Numbered from the stretch's first letter, positions 1 through 12,302 are shown. The stretch is 64,000 nt of DNA from Himantopus leucocephalus (GCA_003993805.1 RSEF01000004.1:8069689-8133688), one strand, 5' to 3'. A program made the numbers and translations. The notes: generated by a model from the sequence alone, not told the origin.

Positions 1-2800
1 TTTAGAAGGTTTAAAATAGCTTTTTTTTGTATGGAAATATTACAGACAAATATCTGAAGGTTGAAATAACTGAATTTCTGTGGGTCACTTTTTATCCATC
101 ATTTTTGTGGTTTACATGTTAAAGCACGCGCCTTAAAGCATTCTGACAGTCTGTGACTGAGAAGTAGAAGTTACTGCTTAAAAGTTAGAAACACAGAAAG
201 TAATAGCCAACAGTGGAAAATACGAACTTTCTTAAGCTGCATACTGACAGATACTGATGTAAAAAAGTTGTAAGTAATGGTGACTGGTGACATCCCATTG
301 GGAAGGTACTGGCATGTAAAGGTGTGTGCCGAATCATTTTAAATCTGCAGTAGATCAAAACAAGGCAGGTATGAAATGTCATTGCGGTATTGCAAAGCTG
401 GAAGAAGCTGACATTCTTGACAACAGCTGCCACTGCTGTATTAGTGTTACTTCTGAATGTCAGTCATTCTTCGTTTGAAGAGTGAATGACCTACTTGGAA
501 AATCAAAGTAACCTGCTCTTGTCCTTTGGGATGTATTGCCACTTTTTTTCTGAATGAGTTACCACCAATTAGTAGATGGTGTATGAAACTACCACACACA
601 GACTTTGCCCTAGGCTGCAGAATGGGAGGAAAGTTCAGAGGGTAAGTCTGTGTTTAATGGTATTTTGGCACATCTGACCATTTCTTTAGGGTTTAGAGCA
701 CAGCGTTCCATTTAGATATGCTCAGCTTGTGAAGGGCTAACTAAAGAGAGAAACTGTGTATCTTTCAAGAGGAAAAAATTAGAACTAGTTTTTTTTTTCA
801 GAATGTAGGATCCAGAATGTTCATGATGAAAAGGTAAGGAATAGGGAAGACTGTAACCTACTGTTCCTACAGTGTGCAGTATTCCCCTGGATGCCCGTAT
901 CCTCTTAAGAGAAGTATTTTAACAAATGTAGCCAAAAGTGTCAGACTTTCCATAAGCCAGGCTTTCAATTGCTGGCAGAGCTCAGTTGGTGCCTGAATGA
1001 GAGCACACATTTGATTGTTTGTATTCCAAAGGGAACTAGCTACTGAGCTCTGAGTGCCACCGCAAACTTTAGCAGCCTGCTCAAGAGGAGTAAACCTGGA
1101 CATAAATGCTCTGATAGAAACCAGAATCGGTGCAAAATCCAAAATTACTAATTTCTAGCTTTTGTTTTAAATCTAAATTCATACACCTCCACCCCCAGGG
1201 AAAGGGGTGGGGGAGGATCTTCTTTACTGTGTGCAGAATAACTTAGTAGTGTTGGTTCTGCTTTGTTTGCTGTTCCTTAGTAGTATTAAGAGTAACAGAA
1301 GAAACAGCTGACCTAATTTTTCAGCAATGTTTTGCAGTTTCTATTGCAAAATTAAAAAAAAAAAGCGTAATGTCTTCCTTTAAGTGTGGCAGAAGAGACA
1401 CAAAAGGGTAAATAGGACTAGAGTCTGTGTTCCTTATTCCCACTGGTATGCAATTTGTCCAGACTAAGGTTTAATTCACCTTTGCTCAAATTGTAGGAAG
1501 TTTGTTTACTGCCATTTACAAATCAGAAGGAAGATGGTAGGGTTCATAGGGTTGGCTCGATCCTTTATGGCATTACAATTTTCATTGGTTTTGAGCCTCC
1601 ATAGACAGCATAAGATCTGTCAGAGTTTCATGGCATAGGAGCAAGGCAGGGACCCTTGATGTTTACATTTGTGGTCCTTTTCCTGCTGTAGTGTTGCAGG
1701 CTATTGCAGTTAGACAGACTTTGGTTATCAAGGGAATGGTATGGTGATTCTCCATAACCTTTTTTGTTGCTAAGTCTCATCTCTGATGGTGAATGGAAAT
1801 GGTGCCAGACAATCAAAGCCAGCTTTAATAAACCGACAGTGGAACCACAGATGCAAGTGGTGGCGAAATGGAATGGCTTTGGGACTTTCTATTTCAGTGT
1901 GCAGGAGAAAAAACAGGTTTTGTACTTAATTTTCCTGTCCACCACTGAGGACTGAGTGCCTTCTCATCCTGTAGCGTCCACAGAGAAATTAGTCAGAGAA
2001 GTCAGTGCAACAACATAAGAGGAGACAATATCAAATAATAGAAAATAGTTGTTTAATCTAGTGTCAAGCTCTCTAAGACAGGATTGACTCTATCTGACTA
2101 GAAACCCCACTTTCCAGAGGTGTATTATTCTCTTCAGGTTACTAACAGTGGTTCTCGGAGGTAATGATCAAGAAGAAGGATGTCATCAATCATCCCACAT
2201 TGTCTATGTTTAAGCCCTCTGGTTGCTGTAAGAAGAATATTGAGCTTTTTTTTTTTGACTGTGAGATTCAATTCTAGCGCACTTGAAACTGTAAGTAGAC
2301 AATGAGTAGAGAGGAGAAGCTGTCCACAAATCAGATTCTTTCTAGTTTAAATGCTATTTATTCCAAACAAAGTGTCTGAAAAACAGCTGAAGTTTTGAAA
2401 GTGTCTGCAAGGAGGAGGTAACAATGGTATTTTTCCCCCCCGGAATATTGAAAGATTTCCAGTAGGGGATCAAACAGAAGAGGGAGTTCCTGGGGTTAAC
2501 GTTCCTCAGAAAAGTTGAGGAAGAGAGTCGTGTGACAGATCAGATTTTGGCAGTTTGCATCTTAATGTGAGTCCCCATTTCCCCGTTCTGTGAAAACTGC
2601 GGATGTTCTTACCATTGCAGTTAACTCATTGGTAGCTGGGCGACCCTGAAACTGGAAGTGGGTTCCCACGAACCAATGGGAGAAGCTTCTAGGCAAGTCT
2701 TCGAAATCTATGAGAACCAACTTGCACAAATGCATTGCTTTCACAGACCCCTTTTTCTCACTGACTGAAGTGGGGAGACAGAGAAAACCTGTGAAAATGT
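1..2800. other. Unique AT-rich non-coding DNA
   Basis: I see no recognisable gene or interspersed repeat here. The longest open frame is 91 codons, on the minus strand at 867-1142. It has no domain I recognise and no splice sites I could match to it. Short T and A homopolymers occur, for example near 2247 and 1351. Confidence 0.6.
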
Positions 2801-2821
2801 TCTGTACTTCAAGTGAAAATT

Positions 2822-2854
2822 GGGGGGGGNGGGGGGGGGGGGGGGGGGGGGGGG
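2822..2854. repeat. Poly-G homopolymer tract containing one N
   Basis: Eight G, one N at 2830, then 24 G run without interruption. A G run this long is prone to polymerase slippage and quadruplex formation, and the N marks an uncertain base or an assembler join. The true length is probably not the length shown. The open frame passing through it encodes only polyglycine and is an artefact of the tract. Confidence 0.9.
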
Positions 2855-3026
2855 AGGTTTCCCTTTTTAAACCAAGAGCTAAAGTTTAGTGACTTTCCAG
2901 TGCTTTTAACAAAAAGTTATTTATTGCATTTAATGCCGTTAGTGCAATTAAAAGAAATTTTAAGAGTTCTTAAGCTAACAAAACCCAGAATCGATGTGAT
3001 GTGGACTATGCATTTGTTTTTATTTT

Positions 3027-3112
3027 TTAGCTAAATATTGTTGTAATAGTTAATGTTGTAACTAATAGTTACTGTTGTAATTTGTTAGCTAAATATTGTA
3101 GCTAATAATTGT
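3027..3112. repeat. Degenerate AT-rich tandem repeat
   Basis: The motif TTAGCTAAATATTGT occurs at 3027-3041 and again at 3085-3099. Between and after them are variations on the theme of TTGTAA and CTAATAGTTA. This looks like about one and a half copies of a 58-bp unit, or a local slippage product. Confidence 0.45.
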
Positions 3113-4017
3113 ATATTAAACTCATATCCAGCATCCTAGATATCTTGGTGTTTCAGTATTTTTTTAATCACGGGCTTTTGAACGCCAGAGTAGTCAAAAG
3201 GTTGAAGAATATTGTTGTTAATTCGCCGCAGACCCTGGCAGTTCTTACATTAATAGATACATGAAAGCATTAGCTAGAAGGTGCCTTTTTACAGTCAAGT
3301 GGTAGTCACTAAAGACTTTGTGGTTAATGATAATGTCTGCATTGATAACTAAACTCTGAAATTGTGATTTGATCAAACCAGGAAAGCAAAGCTCTGACAT
3401 ATTTTACATTACAATTATTATATTAAAAAAAATTGTGTGTATTTTCTTTCAAGAAATACGTTGCATTTAATAAAATTTAAAATATAGCTAGAGCACAAGA
3501 CTTTAATGATGAATATCCTGCACATTTCTTTATCAAGCAGCTTTGCATGTGCCAATGATGGTTTTTTGCATTTACCAAAATAATTTTCTTGAAATAATAT
3601 AGAAAGATTTTCTATTACTTAGACTACAGAGGTTTAGTTGTATTGCCAAATCGAAATGAGAAGCAGTTGTTAAGTGGTAAGCAGCATTTAAAAATTGCTG
3701 GCCTTTTGTACCTGTGTTTACATTTAATGCTCAGTCTGAATTTTCTGATGCATTATGGTAATAAAAAATGCACTGCATTTCCTCTAATAGTGGTAGCCTT
3801 TGACCCTCTTGGCATCAAGAGATAGTAACAAGCAAAGTAGGTAAACAACATATGCTTGCTGCATTGTTAGGCTTGAAATTGGCATCTGGTGGTGATGGAA
3901 AAAGTATTTCAAAGCAGGATTGTCCCTGCTTTAAGATTTTATGCTATTCAGCAGGAGCCAAATACCTCAGTTGGTGTTCTGTTTGAAAAAGTTTACTCTT
4001 TCCTCTTCCTCTTGCAG

Positions 4018-4244
4018 GAGAACAAAGCAAACCAGGGAATCCTTGTGTTGGAATCATACCATCAACAAGCTGAAATACAAATTGAAAAGCGACAGCTGCA
4101 CAGCATAAAGTGGTATGGTATGGAGATTGCTGAGGCAAGGCTGGAACAGAGCGCTCTGGGTCCAGAAGGAGTATCTGTTTCCTGCTGCTTTTCAGAACTA
4201 ATTAAATGGGATTTAGTGCCTTTTTCCCAAGCTAGTATCACTAG
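4018..4244 (+). other. Possible spliced exon, open throughout (product unknown)
   Basis: A strong pyrimidine-rich acceptor (TTCCTCTTCCTCTTGCAG) ends at 4017, and a near-consensus donor (AG/GTGAGTATT) starts at 4245. The 227 bp between them is open in one frame: 75 full codons starting in phase 0, with two bases left at the donor. The translation begins ENKANQGILVLESYHQQAE and is mixed in composition, with no low complexity. I do not recognise a family. The open frame extends upstream to 3889, so an ATG start is also possible, but the acceptor makes an internal exon more natural. Splice-like pairs occur often by chance in 64 kb, so this is only a candidate. It could also be a non-coding RNA exon. 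Confidence 0.25.
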
Positions 4245-4248
4245 GTGA

Positions 4249-5440
4249 GTATTGTGTTACTTAGTGACTATCTCTTACTCCCTAGTTCAGACCTGTAGTA
4301 CAGCACTGCATCCCCAAAACCTTGCCTTTCATGTCAGTGTTGGCACCCAGGCAAAACCCGTAGCTCATTTTAAGAAAGTGACTTTCAGAATAAATAATTT
4401 TGATGTTGTATTTTTGTCATAAAATACGAGTGACTGGTAGTGGCAGAGGCCGATCCCAGGCTCTCTTAGTAAGAGCTATAAGAAATGAGTATGATTTTCC
4501 TAAGCACTTGTCTCTGGTAGCTGGAAATTCCTATCTTCTCTCTGATGTGATTTCATATTCACATTAAGGAAACGGACCTTCCAGTCTCGTCTGCTGTCAG
4601 AAAATCCAAATATATGTAGAAACTGCGCTGAAGAAAGCATTTGTAGAAAGAGAGGACTGGAGTAGAATTTATATATTGATGATGAGGATTGAATTGTGAG
4701 AGGCTTCTTTCTGAGGACTTGAAGGTGAGTGAGTACTTGAACCTTAAACCATTAATGCAAGGAAGTGGTCAGTACTAGTTTGCTTGGAGAGGATGATAAA
4801 TACTTTAAATTTATGGATTTCCTTCCCCCAACTACTTTTTTTCCCCTCCTATACTCTTTAAGTAGATCCTTTTACGTCTGAAAAAGGAGTTTAATTTTTA
4901 CCATTTCAAAGTGAATTACCATTTCAAAGTAATTGTCATATTTATTATAATACATGATGTAAAAATGAAAAATATGTGAAAATGGCTTTTTTGGTGTAAA
5001 GTGTGTTAATATGGGATTGGCAGATTATCTGATTATCCTTATTCTTCAAAAAATGAAGCATGCAAGGCTCTGTCTTCCTCCTTGTTTGGAACATGAAGAG
5101 ACTGGTGAAAGCAAATTTTTCAACTTGGCCTTGAAAGTTTAACAGCACAATTACAAACACATGAAAACACATTGTCATCAGTGATAAGAACTTGGTGTCC
5201 ACAAAGAGATTTCAGTGGTCACATCTTTTTCATGTTAAGTTGTACCATTAACTCCAGGTATGTAAAAGGTCAAAAACACCTGCTAAGTGCTACTATGTGA
5301 GATGTAAGTCAAGGAAGTTTCTCAAGTACAGGTATGTGTTAACCTGGAACTGAGCAAATTACATGTAGAAGAAGTTACTGTTGAGAGTGTGAATCATTAA
5401 TTTGAAGGCCAAGCCTCAAACAAGTAAGATATTCTGTGAT
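4249..5440. other. Unique non-coding DNA with a small direct repeat
   Basis: I see no gene or transposable element here. A short tandem duplication with the core TTACCATTTCAAAGT occurs at 4898-4912 and again at 4916-4930. An 85-codon minus-strand frame at 4945-5202 is unremarkable. Confidence 0.5.
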
Positions 5441-5442
5441 GC

Positions 5443-5466
5443 TTTCACAAATGATCATTTGTGAAA
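5443..5466. repeat. 24-bp perfect palindrome
   Basis: Every base from 5443 to 5454 pairs with its partner from 5466 back to 5455, with no spacer. The centre is ATGATCAT. The outermost bases are TTTCAC on the left and GTGAAA on the right. It is the first element of an inverted-repeat cluster that continues to about 5591. Confidence 0.9.
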
Positions 5467-5506
5467 AAGGAGTTTAAAAACTAAAAAATAGTTCAAAAGA
5501 AACGAC

Positions 5507-5548
5507 TTTATGGTTAGAGCACTGCCATTACAGTGCTCCAACTATAAG
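5507..5548. repeat. Inverted repeat / hairpin, 18-bp arms, 6-nt loop
   Basis: The left arm is 5507-5524 and the right arm is 5531-5548, around the loop CCATTA. The inner 8 bp (GAGCACTG / CAGTGCTC) pair perfectly. The rest has one A-C mismatch (5516/5539) and two G-U-type pairs (5512/5543 and 5507/5548). AACGA at 5501-5505 and TCGTT at 5559-5563 can extend the stem across an internal loop. The arm motif GGTTAGAGCACTG resembles the A-box head of tRNA-derived SINEs, so this may be a relic of such an element. It may instead be an unannotated RNA hairpin. Confidence 0.7.
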
Positions 5549-5550
5549 AA

Positions 5551-5591
5551 TCACCAAATCGTTCATAAAATTGTGACGTTTTAGTTGGTGA
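5551..5591. repeat. Third short inverted repeat of the 5.5 kb cluster
   Basis: TCACCAA at 5551-5557 is the reverse complement of TTGGTGA at 5585-5591, with a 27-nt loop. On its own this is unremarkable. It lies directly after the hairpin ending at 5548. Confidence 0.5.
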
Positions 5592-8500
5592 ATCTGGGGT
5601 AGATTTCTTCCAAACGTGAATCAATTTAGAAAACTTATTCAGCTGCCTTTGTCACCAGCTCTCAGCTTGGTGGTTCTCTTAATCTCTAAAGCTTTCAAGC
5701 TGTTTCTTGTCTGACACCACGTATGCTATGCCGGTAGCATGTCGACATCTCTCAACTGCAAAGGAACGTAAAAATTGTATGAAAGAAAGAAGCTGTTACG
5801 AGCACCTGACCTAGATTTGAATCCTTTTTAAAGCAAAATCCTTCATGGTAACTCTTCTGGCCTTTGTAAATCTGCTGTGGAATCACTTCTGGATGGATTG
5901 CTAAGTCTATATATTAACTGATTCCTTGTAATCTCTATTAGTTTGAAGTAAAGCTTAAAAAACCCTAATGGTGCCACTGAATACTATTTTTCTCTCTCTT
6001 TATCCTGCTTATTTTTTTCAGACTGTGCCACTCCTGAATATTCAGCAAATGTTTATTAGTCTGTGCATTTCTTAAATGGTATGGTCGCACCTTGGTGATT
6101 AGTTTTGTTGTATGACAGCAGTGTGATAAAAACTTTGGTTGAGATAAGGAAGGTGAAAGAGGCAAATTTCTGGAGCATCAGCGACCAGAGCTTGTGCCTG
6201 TGAGGGTTCAGTAGGCGCCAAGACAGAGTCCTGAATGGCGATGTTGGCTATTGTGGCAGAGCTTCTCCCCAAGCTGTATTGCAGCTGCATGTTTGTCTTC
6301 TGGGTATGGATCACTCAATCACAGCAGTTTCTCTCTCTCTTTTTATTTTTTTTAATATTTTGTTCTTCAGTGGTAGGACTGCTTTCTCAAAAATCTGCAT
6401 TTTCTGGGTTGCCTCTGAGGAACGTAAGAGCATAAATGATTACCTCTTGTTCTGTAGTTTTTTGTAAATTTTATAACAGCGTTGAACAAAATCCTGTTTT
6501 CATATATATGTATGCCCACAGGAAACTGATCTATGCTTTATTATTAAGAATACATACATCACATATGAAGTTAATGTGTTCTTAGTATTCTGCCTTTTCT
6601 TTAAAAAGGTAATGTCTCTTACTAGTCTTCACTCAGAGGAAAACGAATGTGCCAGAAATTGAGATGCAGGTACATTAGGGTTTCTTTGGTTTGCTTGCTG
6701 TGTTTTGTTTTTTTCTTCACAGTGCATTTCTACATCTGTCCTGTTTTGGGACTGTGGTGAAGGGTTTAAGACAGTATATATAGATGGCAGTTAATGAAAG
6801 GTTTTTGTGGTAACGTTTAAAAAAACCAAAGAACACAACAAACCCCAAAACCTAAGAGGTGTCTCAAGAGGCAGAATTCTTGCATGTATGTAACACAAAT
6901 TACCCCTTTATCTTGCAAAAATTTGATAGACTCCTTTTTCTACAAGAATTCACAGTGCCAGACAACCAAACAAGAGAGTAACATAAATACTGTTCCAGTC
7001 ACTGCTTTTGCGTATAGCACATGATTACGTGTCAAAATTGAAATGCAAAGAAATATCGTCATGTTTAAAATTTCAGAAGGCACCTTATTCCTAGTGGTAA
7101 CAATGCGATGCTTAAAAGAATTCCGGTTGCTTGTGCTTCTGCGCTCAGCTTTTGCATTCAGATGTTTTGTTAGGGGGTTTCAGTGCTTGGGTTTCTTTCA
7201 CAGCAATCGTTTTGCAGTATTCACAGGTGATGAAAATAAGTTACTTGTGTAAAATGACAAATAACTTTGCAGATGTTGTAAAGTCTGTTTTGTTTAGATC
7301 ATGTTTTCTCAAATGTGTATTAGGTTATTGAAGGGCAGATCGCTTGCTCTGTCAACCGACACTTCCACTGAAAAGGGGATCCAATTATATCTGAAATGTG
7401 GATTTGAAAAGTATGTGGTAAATAAAGGCTGGAACAATATTGAACAAAGAGTTGAGGATTCATGGAAGGAAAATCCATTAGCGATTTCTAAAAGAGCAGT
7501 CTCTCTGGCTCATGAAGTTTTTGAGATCCCATGGATCACTGAACACTGGCAGTACAGTACACCTTTACACTTTTCTTGGCAACTACTCTTAGTCCCTCGC
7601 ACGGTACTGGGTTACAACAGCTTTTACTAGATAAAGCTGTTCTTATTTGTACCCTGCATGTTTTGAACAAAAAGAGGCTAGATCTGGAGGAAAATACATT
7701 GTGTAATGATTGTATCATAATCTGCAGAAGTGTATGTATGTACATGAAGTCCTTCACTTCATGCAGCAGCAGCAACCTCAGGATGTTTCGCATCACTTCT
7801 GCTTGGGACGGCCTGATGGTACACGCACCAAAATTACTATCTTTTAATCCTGTTTTAACAGGGTGATTCTCTAACAGGTTATAACTGATTACCAACACAG
7901 CAGTACTTTTTGCAGCCTCCTAGAAGGGACATAGTAACAACATAAAGTGAATGGCCAGTGTTTCACCTGTTTTATTTCTGCTCTTCCCAGAAGAACAGGT
8001 TATAAATATGCATCAAGAGTCAGTGTTTCTTTCCTGTTTAGACTGCAATAATTAACTTGATACTTTTTTCTCCATCTTAGTGGCTCACATTTTCTCTTAT
8101 CCACCAAATTCAGAGGCTTTGGGCTAGCAAATCTTCCCGGATCTCTTATTTTTAGAGTTGCCTAGTCTGGAAACTACTCATGACTCTGCAAAATGTTGTC
8201 TGTTTATTTATAATCCCCAAACTATCAGGAATTTCTTGTCCTTCAGCAAGGTTTTCAGTAAGCCTTCTATGTAATGTTGGAATATGATACTGGTTACTTA
8301 GGGAATCTCTTACATTTGGCAGGAGCAATGCAGCTTGAGCTTTGAACATTAAAACAGACTTTGGACGGTCTGTCTTCACTGTCCTTCCTTCATATTAGAC
8401 ATGCTGTGTTTAAATTACAGAACAAAATCACAATAGTGGTCATACTGTATACAATGCTATATTAGTAGGATAGCTTTCAGGATAGGTATGTTCATTTTAA

Positions 8501-8600
8501 GCAGCAGAAATATTACCTTAAACTCCCAGGGAAGCTCATCAGGGATTCATACAGGTCAAACAAAAGATTGTCATGACCCTTTCCAAGCAATGATCACCAT
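5592..8600. other. Unique non-coding DNA
   Basis: I see no recognised gene or repeat here. Two overlapping open frames lie on opposite strands: 109 codons at 7301-7630 (+) and 120 codons at 7536-7898 (-). Neither has a recognisable domain. A simple 8-bp hairpin (CATGAAGT / ACTTCATG) occurs at 7743-7763 and is within chance expectation. Confidence 0.5.
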
Positions 8601-8607
8601 TTAGATT

Positions 8608-8672
8608 TGGGGGGGGGTCTTGTTTTTGGTTGTTTTTTTTTGTGTGGTTGGTTTTGGTTTTGTTTTTTTTTT
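8608..8672 (+). repeat. G/T-rich low-complexity tract
   Basis: A run of G followed by mixed T and G blocks, with no A and a single C, up to about 8672. It is one of several such tracts in the window (see 12857, 23619 and 60956) and gives rise to spurious K/P/Q-rich frames on the minus strand. Confidence 0.75.
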
Positions 8673-9239
8673 ATGATTGAATGCCAAACTATCATTAACT
8701 TCTGTAGAGAAATAGCATGTCTCTGATACTGTAAACAGGAGACTTCAAAAATTTCAAAAAGCTCTGGAAAGTGTAGGTACTTGACCGTGCCATTGAACAC
8801 TTAGATAAACTTAACTCTTTGGTATTGACTGAAGTGAATGTAAGATAAATGGGGGAATTTGACTCTGCCACTGTAAGGACCAGGACCAGTATTATATACA
8901 AACTTACTGTGCTGAGAGATCGCAGTGTTTAGAATTCTTGGGTTTTGGTTTGGTAAGGAAGCTGACAGAGAAGATTGGAGACACTAGCAATTACCAAGCT
9001 GTGATGGAAACTTGCCTTTCCAAGGGAAGCTTTTCCTTTCCTTGCCTTTTGTTGTGTCTTGTTGTATAGTGACTTCATGAAGTAAGGGCATGCTTGTGAA
9101 GGGTAGACCGATCTACATGTAAAAGCATTTCTCCTTGAATTAACAGATTCATTATATATCAAATTGCTATCAGCTACAGGCAGGAAGGAGATATAGGAGG
9201 AAGAGAACGTTTCCATGCAGATTGCTGCCTAACTGATCT

Positions 9240-10200
9240 GCTCGATCCTGCAAAATTACTGCAAATTACAATTAATTTGAGTGAATACTTTAAAATAGTT
9301 TATTGGTTGTGTACCAGTTTTTAGCATACTTATATATTGCCTCTTGATTTTTGAGTGATGAGTGAATGCGTTGAATTCATTGGAGGTGCAGCTGATGAAC
9401 ATTTATCAAGTACCAAAACATTTTTAGGGCAGAAGCAGTTGCTCTTAAAATATGTAAGCAACTAGCCAAAATTGTTTCCAAACTGCATAGCTTCTGTCAT
9501 CTGACTATTTCTGTTCAATTGATTATTTAATTGAGTTGAATACTATTTGTATAAAGTAACTTGAGAAATTATAATATTTAGCAATAATACTTTAATTAGT
9601 AAAATCTATGTTCTTGAGAATAATTATTTAACAACATTTTGAGTTTAATTAACAGTTATGTTATTCTGCCTTTTATGCTGCAAAAATTAATACATTACTA
9701 ATTCTGTTGGCACAGATAGAAGAAACTAATTACTTTAAATTTTCATGCCTATAAAAAGATGAAATTCATTAAGGCTACCATTAGAATAATTTTTATAGGA
9801 TTTTGGGTAACTAACATTCTGGTTTATTTTCTTTGTTTAAAAAAAAGTAGAAAAGGATAATCAATTTCTAAGAAGTTGCATACGGAAAAATTACATAACT
9901 TAATGAAACTATGTAATAAATGAAAATCCTATTTTTGGTTTTATTCCAAAATCTTGCATTTTGCAGTTTTCAATATACAGTGTTTGGCCAGTGTAGCTTT
10001 TCCTGTCAAATTTGTAAGCAGGACTTCTCACTGTTAAAATCATCATCAGATATAATTTACCGTGGTGAATTATGCACCTGTAGATAAAAAAAGCATAACA
10101 GAATTTCAGAAACAGCCTAGTTTATCTTATAATTATTTATATACTTTAGCTTTATTCTGTTTGAGTACTTTATGTTACTAATGTGTGCATAGGTGCAAAA
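9240..10200. other. Very AT-rich unique segment, possible conserved non-coding DNA
   Basis: No open frame of note and no recognisable repeat. TAATTA/TTAATT-type motifs are dense here, for example near 9590 and 9645. Homeodomain proteins recognise such cores, but they are also expected by chance in DNA this AT-rich. Only cross-species alignment would separate the two. Confidence 0.25.
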
Positions 10201-10867
10201 CACTTTCTGGCATTAACTGTAAGGTTGGACGATGTAATATTCTTTTGTGAATCATTATGCCAATGTTGGTGTAGGTGTAAGAGTAAAATCCTGAAAGATT
10301 TTTACATAAACTTACACTAATGTGTGGCCTGAGATAGCCGTGCCTTGGGATGCCTGACTTTCTGACCGTGGAGAGAGTCAGGATACTTAATTGTGGCTGG
10401 AATGGTGGAGATAAGAGGCAATATGGAGAATTTTGAGGGGTTGAAAATTAGGAGCTCTGTTTTAATGACACAGAGCTTGACTTCATATTGAGAGTGTGAT
10501 GAAAGAACTCAGTGATGAGGTCTTTGAGGAATTTATTCTACAGGACTTTCTGCATCGTCTCCTGTTGGGCAACTTAAAGCTTCCACATGGTGGGAGTGGA
10601 AATGGTGTAATGTTTGTTAGATGTGTTAGGGAATATGCCACTAAAAATTAGGATCTACTTGTTGCAATCTAGCAGATGAAAAGAATGTCCAGTGCATCTG
10701 TATAGATGCTATGCACAAAATACTACCAGAAATTCATGTGAAATTTGTACAGTCTTAATTTTCTTTCTCTTCTTTAATGTTTCCGAGCTGAAAAGAAACA
10801 CTGAAAATTCGTTTTGTGATGAACTAATGATATGGCAATGTAAGAGAGAGAGGGCTCTGTTAGAGTT

Positions 10868-10903
10868 CAAAGAATCAGAGTACTTGACATTGGAAGGGAC
10901 TTA
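10868..10903 (-). mobile_element. Decayed CR1 LINE 3'-end fragment
   Basis: The segment reads AGAATCAGAG, then a diverged stretch, then TTGGAAGGGACTTAA. This matches the pattern of a minus-strand CR1 tail (AGAATCATAGAATnnnTTnGGTTGGAAGGGACCTTAA). Only about 35 bp can be matched and it is clearly diverged, so it is an old copy if real. Confidence 0.45.
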
Positions 10904-11377
10904 ACCAGGATGGTAGCCCTGTGCCCACTAGTTTAAAGTAATGAGCACTTTTATGATCTGTAGACTGTTGGGTTTTTTTTCAGATCCACTCTGTCAAGTG
11001 GAGAAATATAAGCAAGGGAATACACTTCTAACTCCACATAATGCTGACGTTTTATTCTGTAATTATACTGGAGCAGAAGGGATCAATGGATTGTCACTAG
11101 GACTGTTAGCTACTCTATAACAGTGAGACAGTCGGCCTGTAAGGTTTGCTATTTTTAACCTTTAAATAGGCAGCTGTAGGTGAAATGATATCATTTTCCC
11201 ATTTCTCTCACTTTTAAATCCTAACTTTATCAAGCAGCATGCATTTCAACTGACACAGAGCTGCAGTACTAATGGAGTGGTTTAATGCATTAAATTCTTC
11301 CTCAGGAACTTGGGTGCATGTTCAGTTTCTCAGGTAATATCAGTTTGTTAATCTTCATCCTTTGTCCAAAAAGATTT

Positions 11378-11399
11378 TGTGTGTGTACTCACACACACA
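11378..11399. repeat. Inverted GT/AC dinucleotide repeat
   Basis: A (GT)4 run at 11379-11386 is followed by the 4-nt loop ACTC and an (AC)n run from 11391. The arms pair over 9 bp with the flanking T-A. It is an inverted simple repeat, not a plain CA microsatellite. Confidence 0.75.
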
Positions 11400-12302
11400 C
11401 ATAAATGAAGAATCCACAGTTTTCAGCACAATCTATATGAATAGATCTATTAAGTTTAGAGCTTTGAAAAGGCAAGGGAGTGTAGATTAAGACCAAGGTA
11501 CACTAACACGGCTGCGTGATCCATGTCTACCTTACTTACCTGTTGCTGTTTTGCATTTAACTTCAGGCTTCTCTTTTCAGGGTCCTACTATCTCATTTTT
11601 GCTGTATAACCATCCATTTGTTGGATAGCTTGTTTGCAAAGGTCACTTTTCTGCTCAATTTCAACTCAACTGGGAAGAAAGATGCTTAAAATCATAGTGG
11701 TGGTTGTAGTAATGTATCTCCTGCTCTTGCCATGTCTGACACTCTGGAGGAAAAATTTTGGTAGCACAGATCTTTCTAATATCTGAGAAAGGTTTTGCTC
11801 ATTTCAGCATGATGGTTTTGATGTCTTTAAATGAAACATTTTAAATATATTAATTGAAGAAAGTTCAGGAAAGTTATCAAAGTACTTCAGGTATCAAAGC
11901 AGTTTTAAGTGCTTAAATATTTTAACGCGTGGCATGGGGACAAGGCAGGCGAGAGGTGTTCTTTCTCTTAGACCCCCAAATCCAGCTGCTCTTTCACTTG
12001 CTACTTTCCATCACAGCGATGCTGGAATGTATCCTTGAGGAGATTCCTACTGCTGGTAAGCCTGACCGCGTTCAGGTGCCATAGGCTGGCTGGACTTGCT
12101 CAGTGTTAAGGCCTGCTGTGGGTTAGAAGTCTTCAGTGTAACATCTTACTGATGGTTTTTCAGCATTTAAAAAATATTTTCTTTTATTGTGATTGAGTTC
12201 TCATCCAAAGCTGAAATGTTATCACAATTTGAACTAAAACCAAATTATGAAATAGAAAGATCGTGTAACAGAATTTCAGTTCTGCAGGCTGTTAGGTTTG
12301 TA

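Noticed and set aside
2813..3034. Polyglycine-containing frame
   Set aside because: It is created by the poly-G tract and an N.
7743..7763. CATGAAGT / ACTTCATG hairpin as a functional RNA
   Set aside because: An 8-bp stem with no extension is expected several times by chance in this length.
7301..7898. Overlapping 109- and 120-codon frames on opposite strands as genes
   Set aside because: Neither is recognisable. Opposing overlap without other support points to chance.
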